In this document: positions 53,441 to 64,000 of the stretch, in pieces
Layout: every line of letters begins with the position of its first letter
How positions within the stretch are numbered: the stretch's first letter is position 1
Source: Macrotrachela quadricornifera
Lineage: Eukaryota; Rotifera; Eurotatoria; Philodinida; Philodinidae
Assembly (NCBI GenBank): GCA_022393335.1
Contig: JAJEKB010018802.1
Span: 1-64,000 of the forward strand
Direction: 5' to 3'
Length of the DNA: 64,000 nt
Program-made: the position numbers and the translations under genes
Notes under the pieces: model-generated
The model's input: the letters and a program-made list of their open reading frames with translations, nothing else
Database searches by the model: none
What the model was told of the DNA's origin: nothing

Positions 53441-53461
53441 GATGAGCAAATCAAAGAACAA

Positions 53462-54110
53462 TCATAACATGAATGTGTTAGCAATCGCTTTTATTTTTTG
53501 TATATTATCACTCGTAGAGTTGTCTAAAATCCGTGATACTCTGGATGCTGTTTGATGAATTTTGGCTCTCTTTGGTTTTGGTACGAGATCTGTGATTAGT
53601 TGAAAAATTTTACCGTCTACGTCCGATTGCTCTGTTTGAAGGTCTCTTAAAAAACGCCAAAATCCAGGATCAGCTGAATCTACAATATTGGAATTGTCCT
53701 TCGGTTGTGATTTCGAAATAATTATAAAGTAGATCGAGATCTGGAATTTGTAGATCCCCAATATCCTCAAAGGCTAAATAGATATCATGTGTGTCCAAGA
53801 AAGCTAGTGCAGGAAGCATTCATACTACACGTGTATATTCTTCATCATTCCCATACTTAGTTGTAAAACCTGCTTTTTGAACTTGTCGATAGCTGTTTTG
53901 TGTCAGATCGAAGAAACAAGCATAAACGTTTGATTGAGACCAATAGGAATTGATAGCTTTTATTGCTCCTTCTTCAAAATCGAAGAGAAATGAACTTAAA
54001 TTGAATAGTGATCTTAACGAGATAATAGTATCATAAATACTCTTGTAATTTTCTTCGTCTTTATCCTTTTCATACTCTCTTTCCTTCACCTTAATCAGTG
54101 TGAATAAAAC
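53462..54110 (-). pseudogene. MULE transposase relic
   Basis: On the reverse strand, 54089-53820 gives CFFDLTQNSYRQVQKAGF then YGNDEEYTRVV, an in-frame TGA, and MLPALAFLDTHDIYLAFED. This is the conserved C-terminal part of Mutator-like transposases (C-F-F-H-x-x-Q-x-x-x-R, then L-A-F-L). From about 53680 the tail PGFWRFLRDLQTEQSD and PKPKRAKIHQTA matches the end of FLYWCH-MULE proteins. The His-containing domestication block between them is missing, so it carries a stop and a deletion. Confidence 0.72.
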
Positions 54111-54209
54111 TAATCGATGTGCACATGATCATCTGTTTTCATAATTATCATACACATAATTGCCTTGCATACAACAGTCATAGACCCCAAAAAGAGAGGC
54201 GGTCTACCC

Positions 54210-56516
54210 TTAAATAAACTACATATTGCCGTGATCCAAATAACACAACGTATCAATATCTATTGAATATCTATTTCACTCCACTCATATTACCCAACGA
54301 TTAGAAACTTTTAAACAAAACCGTAAATACTATTTTGACATAGAAAAAAAGTATTGGAGATGTATAATTCTACCGTGACTGAGTGATTCTAGAAGCTACA
54401 GAAAATCTGTAGCTCTCGGTAGTATGATTTGGTATATAACAATCCTGGCTGATACGAAACATTATATTTCACTTTTATTATCACAATTTTATCTAATATT
54501 TCTTGCTCGAGATTAATATTTTTTAGTAAATAATATAATTTTCATTTTATTTGTTTACATTTATTTTAATGTTATATAATAGATTAGTTGAATCTAACTA
54601 CAAAGTAAATCAAGTAATTGTTTCTTTTAGTCATATTCTCATTTATATTATCATACTAAATGAATACAATATGAATGTGAATATGACTAAAAAGAACAGA
54701 ATCAAAAAGAAATGCCGGAATAAATAATAGTTTTAGTAAGTTTTTAATGCATTAAGATGTCCATTCCTCAGACGTAATTTTCCAATCACCATCGACCTTT
54801 TTCCATGTCCACTTTCCATTCAGAGGTTTTCCCTCAAATTCATATGTACTTGTTTGTACAACAGAATCATCACTAGGAGCTGATGTATTAATTTGATGGA
54901 TGTCGAAACCCACATTGTGAGCGCTTTCAGATAGTTTCAATATTTCATCGTGACCTTTGTGTGACACACCATTTTGCACTAGACAAGCATCAGTAGCATA
55001 TGAAGTTGTCACAAGTTCCTTGAGGCGGTTCGAATCCCATAATGACTTCATCTGTTTAGTTTTCTCCTTTACGATTTCAATTGGTGTCGACATAGTTTGT
55101 CAGTATTATCTAAAACAATAAATTCAAATGGTTTTTTTTTATAACTCGTTCATCAAACAAAATCACAATGTAAAACACTGGATGTTAAATGAAAAATGTT
55201 TTAACTCAATCAATCGGTATTGTTTCTCTAGTCTGAAAACCAAAAAAACAACATCACTCTCCTATATGCTGTGTTTGAATATTTGAAATGTTTTACTACA
55301 TCAAGATTTTATCGATAAATCATTTATAAATATCTAATCTTTGACATTCTTTCAAATAAATATTTTCACTTGTTGATATTTCTTTTCTCGACATTTGGTT
55401 ATCTTGTCTCATCTTTCTTACTGTAACTTCTAATATTAACTTATACTTATATTCCATAAAATATTCTAAGATCTATCTAAAATATTTTTAACATTTGCTT
55501 CTTCATTAATTACCTAAGGTTTTCTCTAATTTTTTCCATACAAAAAAATGAAAAAACTTTACCGAGGGGAAAAATGTTGGTCTTTGTGTTTTTGAATGTA
55601 TTTTCATTATAAAAACATTTTTTTTAAAAATAATTACACATTTATTGAAGTCCGTGAAGTTTTTTGCTCTATATAATTAAGTTTTAGTTTAGATCTACAG
55701 ATTGATTGAAAAGTAATTCACTATTTTAATTTGTATGATAGTAACAAAGAATTCAAAATAGTGAGTTTTGTTTCAATCAATTTGCTTATTCATAGAACGA
55801 AAGTTAGTGTCTTATATTTGTATTATATACCGTCACCGATTTTCAATGTTCACGAAATTACATAGAATTTACTAGTTTTTAGTTTTTTTTTCTCACTTAC
55901 TTTTAGAAAAAACATCATAGTACTGTAATTTTATTAGTTGAGTTGTTAACAATTGTTAATATTACAAAAAAAAACAATAATAAGAGATGATTGTGTGAGA
56001 AAATACATTATATTATGTTTTGCAGCAAATGTGAACTAATATTATGTAAATAAAATTTATATTTTATATATAGAACTGTGCTGATAATCACACAGATCGC
56101 TTAAGAATGAGCGATACTGAGATTATCACTACACGATATCATTCCTCAATGACATCATAGTCATAAAGGATCAACCTTAACTGATATCATCCTTACGTGA
56201 TAGTACAAAAGTAACTCATATGTGATACAAGATATACGTAATGAGAGCCTTCACTCATATTATACTAATGTAGTGCTCACCTTCACCGATATCATACTTA
56301 TATGATATCATACATAACAGCATCATCGGATGATGTAAATCAAATCCTTGAAGAGGAAAGGAAGAGAAGGAGAGGTGTATGTATAGCGAGTGGGTATTCG
56401 ATGGAAAGGAGAGTAAGTAGCTTAGTATAAAACTTGTGTGTAAAGAAAAGAACGGTATCGAAATAAAAGTCCTCTTACAAGTAACGAAAGTAGATTGGAA
56501 TGATAGCTGAGGGTGT
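54210..56516 (+). repeat. Segmental duplication, copy 2
   Basis: Direct copy of 48119-51211 without the 827-bp insertion. It carries its own NTF2-fold gene and the shared downstream segment with palindromic gatatcat motifs, a TATA-like tagtataaaac at about 56425 and aataaaag at about 56462. Those last features look like an LTR, but I could not define its ends. Confidence 0.92.
54752..55093 (-). CDS. NTF2-fold (DUF4440/SnoaL-like) protein, copy 2
   Basis: Intact 113-residue paralogue of 48662-49003 with the same start context and spliced-leader-like acceptor upstream. The first 54 residues and last 22 are nearly identical to copy 1. Residues 55-91 differ at about half of positions (for example SESAHNVGFDIHQIN against YEKAPHATFHIELID). 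By eye only about three synonymous changes accompany the 24 replacements, while the flanks differ by only a few per cent. This suggests selection for a changed pocket rather than drift. Confidence 0.85.
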   Translation of the reverse strand: MSTPIEIVKEKTKQMKSLWDSNRLKELVTTSYATDACLVQNGVSHKGHDEILKLSESAHNVGFDIHQINTSAPSDDSVVQTSTYEFEGKPLNGKWTWKKVDGDWKITSEEWTS

Positions 56517-57138
56517 GGATGGGTGCCTCATAGTAGGATGCATAAATAGTTTCAAAGCAACATAGAATAGATTGCAATAGAGAACAATGCAATTAATGCT
56601 TAGTGTATACATTTTAAATATTTTTAGAAACAATCTTCTGAATAATAAAGTATTTTTTCTTACATTTTTGTGTTCACTCTACGTGATATAGACATTGATT
56701 TCGAATTCTGACATAAATACTTATGTCTGAAGTGTTGCATTAGATAGGAGAATCAATATATACATAACTATATATACTTACGACGATAATTAACACTGAA
56801 ATATATTACAGTTATTTTGTGTATCTTGTAAGCAAGCTACCTTACCTATTTATATTCAATGAAGTTAGTGGGTTTTTTCCACGTAATGTTTATTTACGTA
56901 AATCAATCACCCTTGCTATTTCATACACGTCATGATGATATACGCATATGTGAATATTTTTAGCATACGTTTTTTTCAACGTGTTACACTATACAGTTTT
57001 GTCCTTTTTTCGATTCTTTGCTCGATACAAAAGAAAAAAAAATTATATATTCATACGACATGGTCCATTTACTACTTTTTTTCCTTTTATTTCATATTTC
57101 TTTCAAGCATGAATCAATATTTTTGCTCGAATCATATT
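56517..57138. other. Intergenic, nothing recognised
   Basis: AT-rich, only short Phe/Tyr/Ile-rich frames. No RNA gene or repeat seen. Confidence 0.35.
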
Positions 57139-57290
57139 AAACCTCCCCCCCCCGCGATAGAAGGCCCCTCTGGAGCAAAAATCTAGGGAAAATGCCCTAA
57201 AGGGGTAGAGGGATTTTTCCACAAAAAAAGTGCGATGTGCGAAACCATAATAGAAGGCCCCGGGCCTTTTATTGCGGGGGGGGGGGTTAT
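57139..57290. mobile_element. 152-bp GC-rich inverted-repeat element
   Basis: The left end (aacctcccccccccc then gcgatagaaggcccc, 57139-57168) is an inverted copy of the right end (ggggccttttattgcgggggggggg, ending 57290). The internal part also pairs in places (ccctaaaggggtagaggg). It stands out from its AT-rich surroundings. It is probably a very short MITE. The homopolymer C and G runs may be assembly-sensitive. Confidence 0.65.
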
Positions 57291-58093
57291 TTGAATATAT
57301 CACGCGTTTTTTCTATTAGTTTATATTATCTTTCCCTTTTCTTCTGATTGTTCTTGGATGTTTAAATATATGTATGCACATTTATATGATCGAAAGGACT
57401 ATAAGACAACAGTATTTTGTTACTAAACAGAGAAAAGGACCGAAGCAAAAATAGTTCAGATGTCTGAGAGATGTATCTTTTGATGAACAGCAGAATCTCT
57501 ATGACAAATATTATTACAATCATCAAAAACCTAATGATTTCCTATAAATTCAAAAGAAAGTTGAAGTTTTATTTTGATATAATGAATACAAATACTACGG
57601 AAAGATCAAGTAGAGAAATAGATAAATAGTTTTCTAATTTCATAAGGACAATGAAAACTTTCTATTCAAAATAATAAAATTCTAATCGTTTGGCTGAGTG
57701 ACAAGGAATTTCATTGTTCTATGTTGTGACACTTATATCTCATCAATATAAAATCACTTTATAAGAATTTTGAGAACTAATACTATTAATTAATTAAAAA
57801 TTCATAAAACTAACTTCAGATTCAGATTCTCTAACTCCAAGAACTTTCTGATGAAGCTTTCTCAAAAAATTAATATTATCAATATTAATTAATTACCAAA
57901 ATAACTACAGATTCATCTTCTTCAAGCTCAATTATTCTATGGTAAAGATTTTGGTAAGATATATGGTTAGAAAATGATGATTTGATATATATATCGATCG
58001 AAGATAAAAGTTATTCAAAAAAAATAAAACATAAAAATAAATAATATTAATAATTATTTTAAATTTAATTCTTCAGATTCAAAAACATTTACA
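57291..58093. other. Intergenic, nothing recognised
   Basis: AT-rich sequence with no supported feature. Confidence 0.35.
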
Positions 58094-59396
58094 ATGCCCG
58101 TTGAAAAGGAAAAATTAATTCAAGATTTAGAAAGTTTATGAAATGTATCATCAGATGATGAGTAATGGAAAACATTCTTATATATAATAAAAGAATATGG
58201 CTTATGTGGTCAAATGTTAAAACCAGTCAACATTTTCGATGATATACATAACAGATTATTAGATATCATATTGCCACAAAACAATGATGAATGTCCAGCA
58301 TTTGATCTGTCGAAATTTACTCAATTTGAAAAATTATTGAGTGATTTTCGTATATTACTTAAAAATTTCATTATTGACAATTGTTTAATCACCCAAAAAT
58401 TGAATGTATATCGTACAGAAACACTTTATTTAAAACAAAAACTTCGAGATTTAAAAGAACAACTTGAAGAGTTACAAGAAACCGTGTATAATTCGAAATT
58501 TATAAAAGTATCAAGTGCAATTAGTACAGCATTGAAGAATGAATTAAAAAAGAAATTTCGTGAAAAAAAGAATTCAATTTGATCTACTGAATGACGATTT
58601 ATTAAATATGTTAGTGAATCAATCCTATAATATAGAATGGTGGACATATTGTAAACAATGCTGGAATTATGACTGACAAGTTCAAAGATATTTCTTTGAA
58701 CAGTATATTTCTGTTAAAACATTGCTGTAAAAGCTTTTCTCTAGTGGTAACTCCTGTTAAATGATAAGATATTAAAACTCTCTATAAGACATTTATATCA
58801 GAACCCTCAGTGTTTGTGTTTATAGAAAACATTGGTTACTCTAGTTGTGCATGTATCACAACAGATACATGCGAATACATTTGTTACAAGAGAAAAGAAT
58901 GAGACATATTACAAAGAATAATACCAAGGATAAACTCATAGTGAAAAGAGAAAAGTGAAGTACATGTATGTCCGTCATTTACCGTTATATACCTATAATC
59001 AGTTACATTATTTTGAAACGATTTTCAAGTTCGTACAAGATATATCTGTGTAGTGATTGTTCGTAAGATGCAGTTTTTTCAAATAAAAAGATTTGAGGAT
59101 TGTATTGATTTTTAGGATGCAATAATGGAACAAAAGCCTAACGGAAGCGGTTAATATTATTAACCAGTTAGGACAATTGATTGCTACGAAAGATATAACG
59201 ATCGAAGAATTAAAAGAAAAACTTGAAAAGGAAATTCAAATGCGAATTAATCTTGAACGAGAAATGAATATTTTGAAGAAAAAGTGTTCTGACCAAGCAG
59301 TGTCAACATTGGAATACACGATTTACTTTCCAAGGATTTATTGTCCATTGATTATTTTCAGTCTTAAGTGGTTTTTGTTCAAAGAAAAAATATAAC
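58094..59396 (+). pseudogene. Degenerate coiled-coil gene
   Basis: A reading starting at 58094 (MPVEKEKLIQDLESL) meets stops at about 58139 and 58162, then runs open at 58214-58582. That stretch is helical, with LKQKLRDLKEQLEELQETV and a Lys-rich tail. A second coiled-coil block at 59156-59290 reads TIEELKEKLEKEIQMRINLE. The two may be exons of one dead gene. No family was recognised. Confidence 0.45.
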
Positions 59397-59689
59397 TTCT
59401 GCCGCTGAGCTTTTACTTTCCGTTAATTAACTGCATGAAAAATATAGAATGGGTGAAAATTTATTTTACTAATCAATGTGCTACCAGAAAACAATTCCAG
59501 TAAATTTTTCAAATGAAACGAATATTCATCATTAATAGATTAATTGATAAAATTTTTAATAAACCAATGAAAGGTCGATCATAAATTTGTTGAGTAGGGG
59601 GAGTCACGATGATAAAAATTTTTCGAAAATATATATAAAGATAAGAAGAAATTATTGTTTTTTTCGCACTATGTTACAAAATGTGTACT

Positions 59690-61031
59690 GAATTCGTTGA
59701 ATCCACGCATAGGAAAAAACAACTATGCTATCTCGGTTATCGATATTGTTTTAAATGTTAAAATCAGAATGGATCGTAGTATTGGACATGTATTAAATGG
59801 AATGCAACAGTTACAAGTTATTCTGATATGACAGTCGAAGTACGTGACAACGATACTCATTTATCTGATGAGACTGATTGAAGAATCTGATCTAATGGAT
59901 CGAATAATTGAAGAAGAATATCATAAAATCAATATTAAATCTAATGATTTACTTATTAACTTACCATCCATTAATACATTGAAAAACACTTTACAAAAAC
60001 AACATCGCAAGATGCATCCACCAGTGCCTCAAACAATCGAACAACTTCCATTTCCACTACCTGATGTTTATTATAAAACAACAACTGGTGAATGGTTTTT
60101 ATTATATGATGGATTACTTGGTGGTACTCGTTTACTTATTTTCTCAACTTATAATGATATTATTTACTTATCACAACAAGAAAATTGATACGGTGACGGT
60201 ATATTTTATACATGTCCATTAATTTTTTATCAGACATATTCAATTTATGCATATTATAATGGAATATCTACATAATCTATTTTTGCATTACTTGGTAGTA
60301 AATCAGAACCAATTTATTTTGATTTATTTGCTGTAATGTTCAGAAAAATGATGAAATTAAATTTATTTATCAAATTACGAACGATTATAATTGATTATGA
60401 CCTTTTACTATTTCGAATGTATTTACTAAACATTATCCAATTGTTGTTGTTCGTGGTTGCCTGTTCCATTATGGACAAACTTTATTTCGCAAATTTGTTG
60501 ATCTTGGTTCGAAGACAGTATACAAAAATGATGAAAATCTTCGTAATTGGTTTAGATCTTTTGCAGCTTTATCATTAATACTGCTACAACATATGTTATG
60601 GGCTTTACAATATTTAATATCTACTCGACCAAATTACCCAGCTTTCCAACGATTTCTTGACTATTATTACAATACATTGGAACCATTCAGTGAATTTCCG
60701 CCACATATGTATAATTATCATCGTAATATTACATCTCGAATTATTAATATATTTAGAAGGTCGACACAGTAGACTTAAAAAACATGTCAACTCTCCACAT
60801 CCAAATATCTACATGGCTATAGATTCACTTCAGAAAGGACAATCATCAGCTTCAATTGCAAGATTACGTGACGACTTAGATGCACTGACTCCAAAACAAC
60901 GAAAAAATAATCTTATATCCGACGAATGCTGCATGAAATTATGGAAACGTTATGACGAAGATCACATTGATATTTCAATATTTTTAAACGCTGAACGAAT
61001 GAGATATTTTCAACGCCCATCGAAAGCTTAA
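59690..61031 (+). pseudogene. FLYWCH-MULE transposon gene, decayed
   Basis: Several frames together give the typical order of these rotifer-type genes. A FLYWCH zinc finger (NVKNQNGS, stop, YWTCIKWNATVTSYSD) lies at 59755-59835. A linker with INTLKNTLQKQHRKMHPPVP and GEWFLLYDG follows at 59970-60115. The MULE catalytic region (GDGIFYTCPLIFYQTYSI) is near 60190-60250, then VVVRGCLFHYGQTLFRKFVD at about 60440-60500, and a C-terminal block (HSRLKKHVNSPHPNIYMAID) ending KA at 61031. Stops and frameshifts break it at several points. The last 375-base frame (60657-61031) remains open. Confidence 0.75.
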
Positions 61032-61149
61032 GCAATCATCTCCAATATAAATATTTACTCCATAAGATTCATCAAGCTAGTGAGCAAGAGAAAACAACCG
61101 AAGAAGAGAGAAAATGAGATTATGATGATATAATTAAAGAACAAACAGT

Positions 61150-61740
61150 TATTAATTGATAGGAGCAAAAGAAAAAAATGATCCTATTTTGGACACGAAA
61201 TGGCTAAATTGTGACCAACAAGCCAAATGTGAATATAGCTCATTAAACGAAACAACTGATGTTTTAATAGATAAAATAAACAATTCTTTAATTATTTCTG
61301 ATATAGGAAATAAAAGAGTTCTACGATAGTCTACAAATAATAATCAAATTCGATTAGTTCTTATTGATAATATCGATTGTTGTGCATTATCAATCGATAA
61401 AGATAGAGATCATTATGTAGTAGATATGGATAAATATGCAGTCAAAAAATGTAAACAAGAAGAGGAAAAAAAGGAATACTTGTTACTGGTAATCGAGATT
61501 CTTTAATTAAAACAGATTATGTAGAAGGAGTATGCGTCAATCATGTAAGTGATGTTTTTTTGCTGATAATGATTATTGACAAATAATATGTTGGCTACCA
61601 GGATCAAAAAAAGGTCGAATTGTTGTCGATGCTAATGGAAAAGGTTATTAATCAGATCAATTAAATTGGCCGAAAGGTATTGCATTCGATCGTCAAAATT
61701 ATCTTTATGTTTTTGATTATTCTTAAATTTTATTTTAGAA
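61150..61740 (+). pseudogene. NHL-repeat gene relic
   Basis: The forward strand gives LIISDIGNKRVLR, then a stop, then CALSIDKDRDHYVVDM, and in another frame LPGSKKGRIVVDANGKG with a stop, followed by LNWPKGIAFDRQNYLYVFD. These are beta-propeller NHL blades like those of the intact gene at 21818-23585, interrupted by stops and frameshifts. No signal peptide exon is visible upstream. Confidence 0.65.
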
Positions 61741-63212
61741 AACAATTATTGATGAACAATTCAAATTTTTTTCTTGAAATTTATAAAAATAATTTTTTCA
61801 TTTTACATTTTCAAGTCTTCTAAATAGCAAATAATGTCACTTAAAAATTGAAATATAATGGATACGTTATTTTCGACGATATTCAAATATTCAGCAAAAT
61901 TAGAATCATTTCATTCATTTTATTGTATAAACTGTCATACGAATGCGACGATATTTGAGATATAATTGAAATTATAGATTTATATTGCGAGTTTATTATG
62001 AAAGAAAATATGCACATATTTGAGTAAAAGGGATATCCTCGAATGTAAACATGTATTGAGAAGATTTTTCTTGTTCGTTCTTCCTCTTATTTTGAGAATA
62101 AGATGCAAGGAAACGAAGAAAGAAAAATGCTTTCTTAATTTTCTTTCGGAGACGTTTCGATCTTATTCGTATATTCAATGTGTATCTTTATTTTGCGTTC
62201 TTTTTCTTACGCTGTATAAATAAGAAAATGATCTACTCATTCAACTCATCATCTTTTATACTAAAAATAGTTCTATGTCGCTATCAATCGCAAAAATGAT
62301 GCGTTGAAACACTTTTTATTTCTAAACATGTATAAATGAAAAAATTTTATGCATTCAATGTACAATTGTAAATATAAAGTTGTTCAGATACGTAAAAACC
62401 TCATTTTTATCCGATTGATGAATAGGCTTTTCGTCGTTGTGTGTATTTTTGGTATGAAACATTGTTGAATTAAGTTATTAAATTCTTTGTTGGGATATCG
62501 TTATTTCATTCAACATGTTTATTGTCGTATCCGATTCTTCTATTTTTCTCATTTATTCTTTTGTCCTTCTCTTCGCTTCATTGGCTTTCTTCCATTCGAT
62601 AATCTACCATCTTCCTTTACAAAAAAAGAGCGAAAAAAAAGATTTTGTACAAAAAACATAATAAAGTTAATATAATCTCTAATTGATACTTATATGATAC
62701 TCAAGGGCAAATGTCCTATCCACTCTTCATTTGTGCGCTCTTATATTTTTTCGTATGAAATTTATTGGCAGGTATAGATAAGACATGAGAGTTGGATTTT
62801 ATTGTGGTTTGTACATCATACTTAAATAAAACATTTATATCATATCTTCATTCAGTAATAAAATTAACACAAAATTTGATACCATAAAAAAAAGTAAGGA
62901 AAGACTTTCGTTCGAGCGGGTATATATATCTTTTTAGGGTTTAGAATCAAAGTTTAAACTTTTTAGCAAAGATTGTAGTGTACACTTTGTTTTTTGAAGC
63001 ACAGTGTGATTCTGAAACAGCTGATGTTGTATATATTTTACCTCTGTTTAGTACACCTGCTATTGAAAATACTGTTTCCTCGAGTCTTCACTTCTTTTCA
63101 GTAGTATACAGGACAGAATAGCATCCTCGTAAATCAACTATCTCATAGATTTCAATCGTTGTTTAGATTTTATTTACTCTATAATATAGATTAAATTCAT
63201 CGAATTGTAACC
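61741..63212. other. Intergenic, upstream of the sugar transporter
   Basis: AT-rich, no supported gene. Short frames near 62000-62680 look random. The final 300 bases should include the promoter of the transporter; a TATA-like tatatatatc occurs near 62922-62931, about 280 bases before its ATG. Confidence 0.4.
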
Positions 63213-64000
63213 ATGACTGCTTCCATAAATGATAATATAGATAGGAAGGATTCAACTCTTGAAACTACAAATGAAGACTCTCCAACGACTATCACCAATA
63301 AGATTTTCAAAAAAGAAGATGTCAATGAAGAACAATTTGATGGTGTTGTTAACACTTCAAAGGTTGACACAAATATTCTGAAACAACTTACTCGTGAAGA
63401 AGTAATGAATGATGCAGAAAATTTTGCAATGGAACATGGCCTAGCAGAACATAGGTCACTCTTTCGCCGTGCTGCATTGGTCGCTCGTGATGGTGATAAA
63501 TACGAATCTATTGCCGAGCTGACTGAGGAAGAACGGACAACACTATTTAACGAAATTCATCACCGATGGAAACAACCATGGGCTCTCTATTTTATAGCCG
63601 CTGTTAATGCTATGTCAGCTATTGTGCAAGGAATGGACGAGACCGTCGTCAATGGTGCTCAATTGTACTACTTCAAAGAATTCGGAATCAGTAACAGGTG
63701 GCTCGAAGGTCTTATCAATGGTTCACCATATCTTGCTTGCTTTACGATTAGTGTCTGGTTGACTGGTCCGATCAACAGATTTTTTGGCCGTCGCGGAACG
63801 ATCTTCATAATGTGCATCATTGCTATTGTTACATCTATCTGGGAAGCGGTCACACAATCTTGGATCAACTTGTTAATCGCTCGCTTTTTTCTCGGAATTT
63901 CTATTGGCGTCAACTCCACCACTGTTCCCATTTATACCGCCGAATCATCACCAACACCCATTCGCGGAGCGTTGACTATGTTTTGGCAAACATTTACTGC
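63213..64000 (+). CDS. MFS sugar transporter, fungal-like, truncated by window end
   Basis: Open from ATG at 63213 through the window end: 262 complete codons, no intron. The first 130 residues are a hydrophilic cytosolic N-terminus (AALVARDGDKYESI, ELTEEERTTL). The sugar-porter core then begins: WALYFIAAVNAMSAIVQGMD, ETVVNGAQLYYFKEFGI, the loop motif NRFFGRRGT (MFS motif A), IARFFLGISIGVNS, PIYTAESSPTPIRG. This wording is characteristic of ascomycete-type proton-coupled hexose/myo-inositol permeases rather than animal GLUTs. Six or more TM helices remain beyond the window. The sequence is around 40 % GC and intronless over 788 bases, unlike its neighbours. Both facts suit acquisition from a fungus, though that is inference. 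Confidence 0.9.
   Translation, partial: MTASINDNIDRKDSTLETTNEDSPTTITNKIFKKEDVNEEQFDGVVNTSKVDTNILKQLTREEVMNDAENFAMEHGLAEHRSLFRRAALVARDGDKYESIAELTEEERTTLFNEIHHRWKQPWALYFIAAVNAMSAIVQGMDETVVNGAQLYYFKEFGISNRWLEGLINGSPYLACFTISVWLTGPINRFFGRRGTIFIMCIIAIVTSIWEAVTQSWINLLIARFFLGISIGVNSTTVPIYTAESSPTPIRGALTMFWQTFT

Noticed and set aside
55020..55040. tRNA T-loop-like ggttcgaatcc
   Set aside because: It lies within the NTF2-fold coding sequence, and no acceptor or anticodon arms can be drawn around it.
63668..63931. 87-residue reverse-strand frame
   Set aside because: Shadow of the sugar transporter, which is open on the + strand through the window end with clear MFS motifs.

Overview
The window looks like nuclear DNA of a small-genome invertebrate, most likely a bdelloid rotifer. 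The sequence is strongly AT-rich. Many introns are only about 46-90 bp with GT-AG ends, and genes are packed closely. The gene set also fits: arginine ADP-ribosyltransferase (ART)-TPR proteins, NHL-repeat proteins, a nucleoredoxin-ZZ relic, a fungal-type sugar transporter, and many decayed hAT, MULE and foldback elements. The organism is inferred from this mix; no rRNA or mitochondrial marker is present to confirm it.

Layout. 1-6.3 kb: a spliced Ser/Thr-rich type II membrane protein (+) and an intronless ART (-). 6.6-10.4 kb: a complete six-exon SLC30A5/ZnT5-like zinc transporter with a hAT relic in intron 4. 11.4-13.6 kb: a broken nucleoredoxin-ZZ gene. 15-18 kb: a small secreted Cys-rich protein between two direct repeats. 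18.6-23.6 kb: two reverse-strand surface or secreted proteins, a death-effector-like/TM/jelly-roll protein and a signal-peptide/NHL-repeat protein. 25.3-33.4 kb: a compact reverse-strand block with a nuclear receptor, then 133 bp later a multi-exon membrane lipase whose 3-kb intron holds a separate seven-helix membrane gene. 33.4-38.1 kb: no gene seen. 38.2-40.6 kb: an ART-TPR gene split by a recent retroposed insert with an 18-bp target duplication. 41.5-45.1 kb: two long foldback palindromes flanking a Cys-anchored half-ART gene with a zinc-finger-like tail. 48.1-56.5 kb: a segmental duplication carrying two NTF2-fold genes, one copy interrupted by an 827-bp element, with a 34-bp minisatellite and hAT and MULE relics between the copies. 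57-61.7 kb: a graveyard of coiled-coil, FLYWCH-MULE and NHL pseudogenes. 63.2-64 kb: the 5' part of a fungal-like MFS sugar transporter running off the end.

The genes do not form a single pathway. The recurring themes are surface or secreted recognition modules (jelly roll, NHL, mucin-like, Cys-rich), ADP-ribosylation-related proteins (three loci), and heavy but mostly dead transposon activity that has created, split or separated genes. Exon models for the zinc transporter, nuclear receptor, lipase, death-effector-like protein, NHL protein and half-ART were built by hand. Reading phase is consistent across every junction in these six. No transcript evidence was available.
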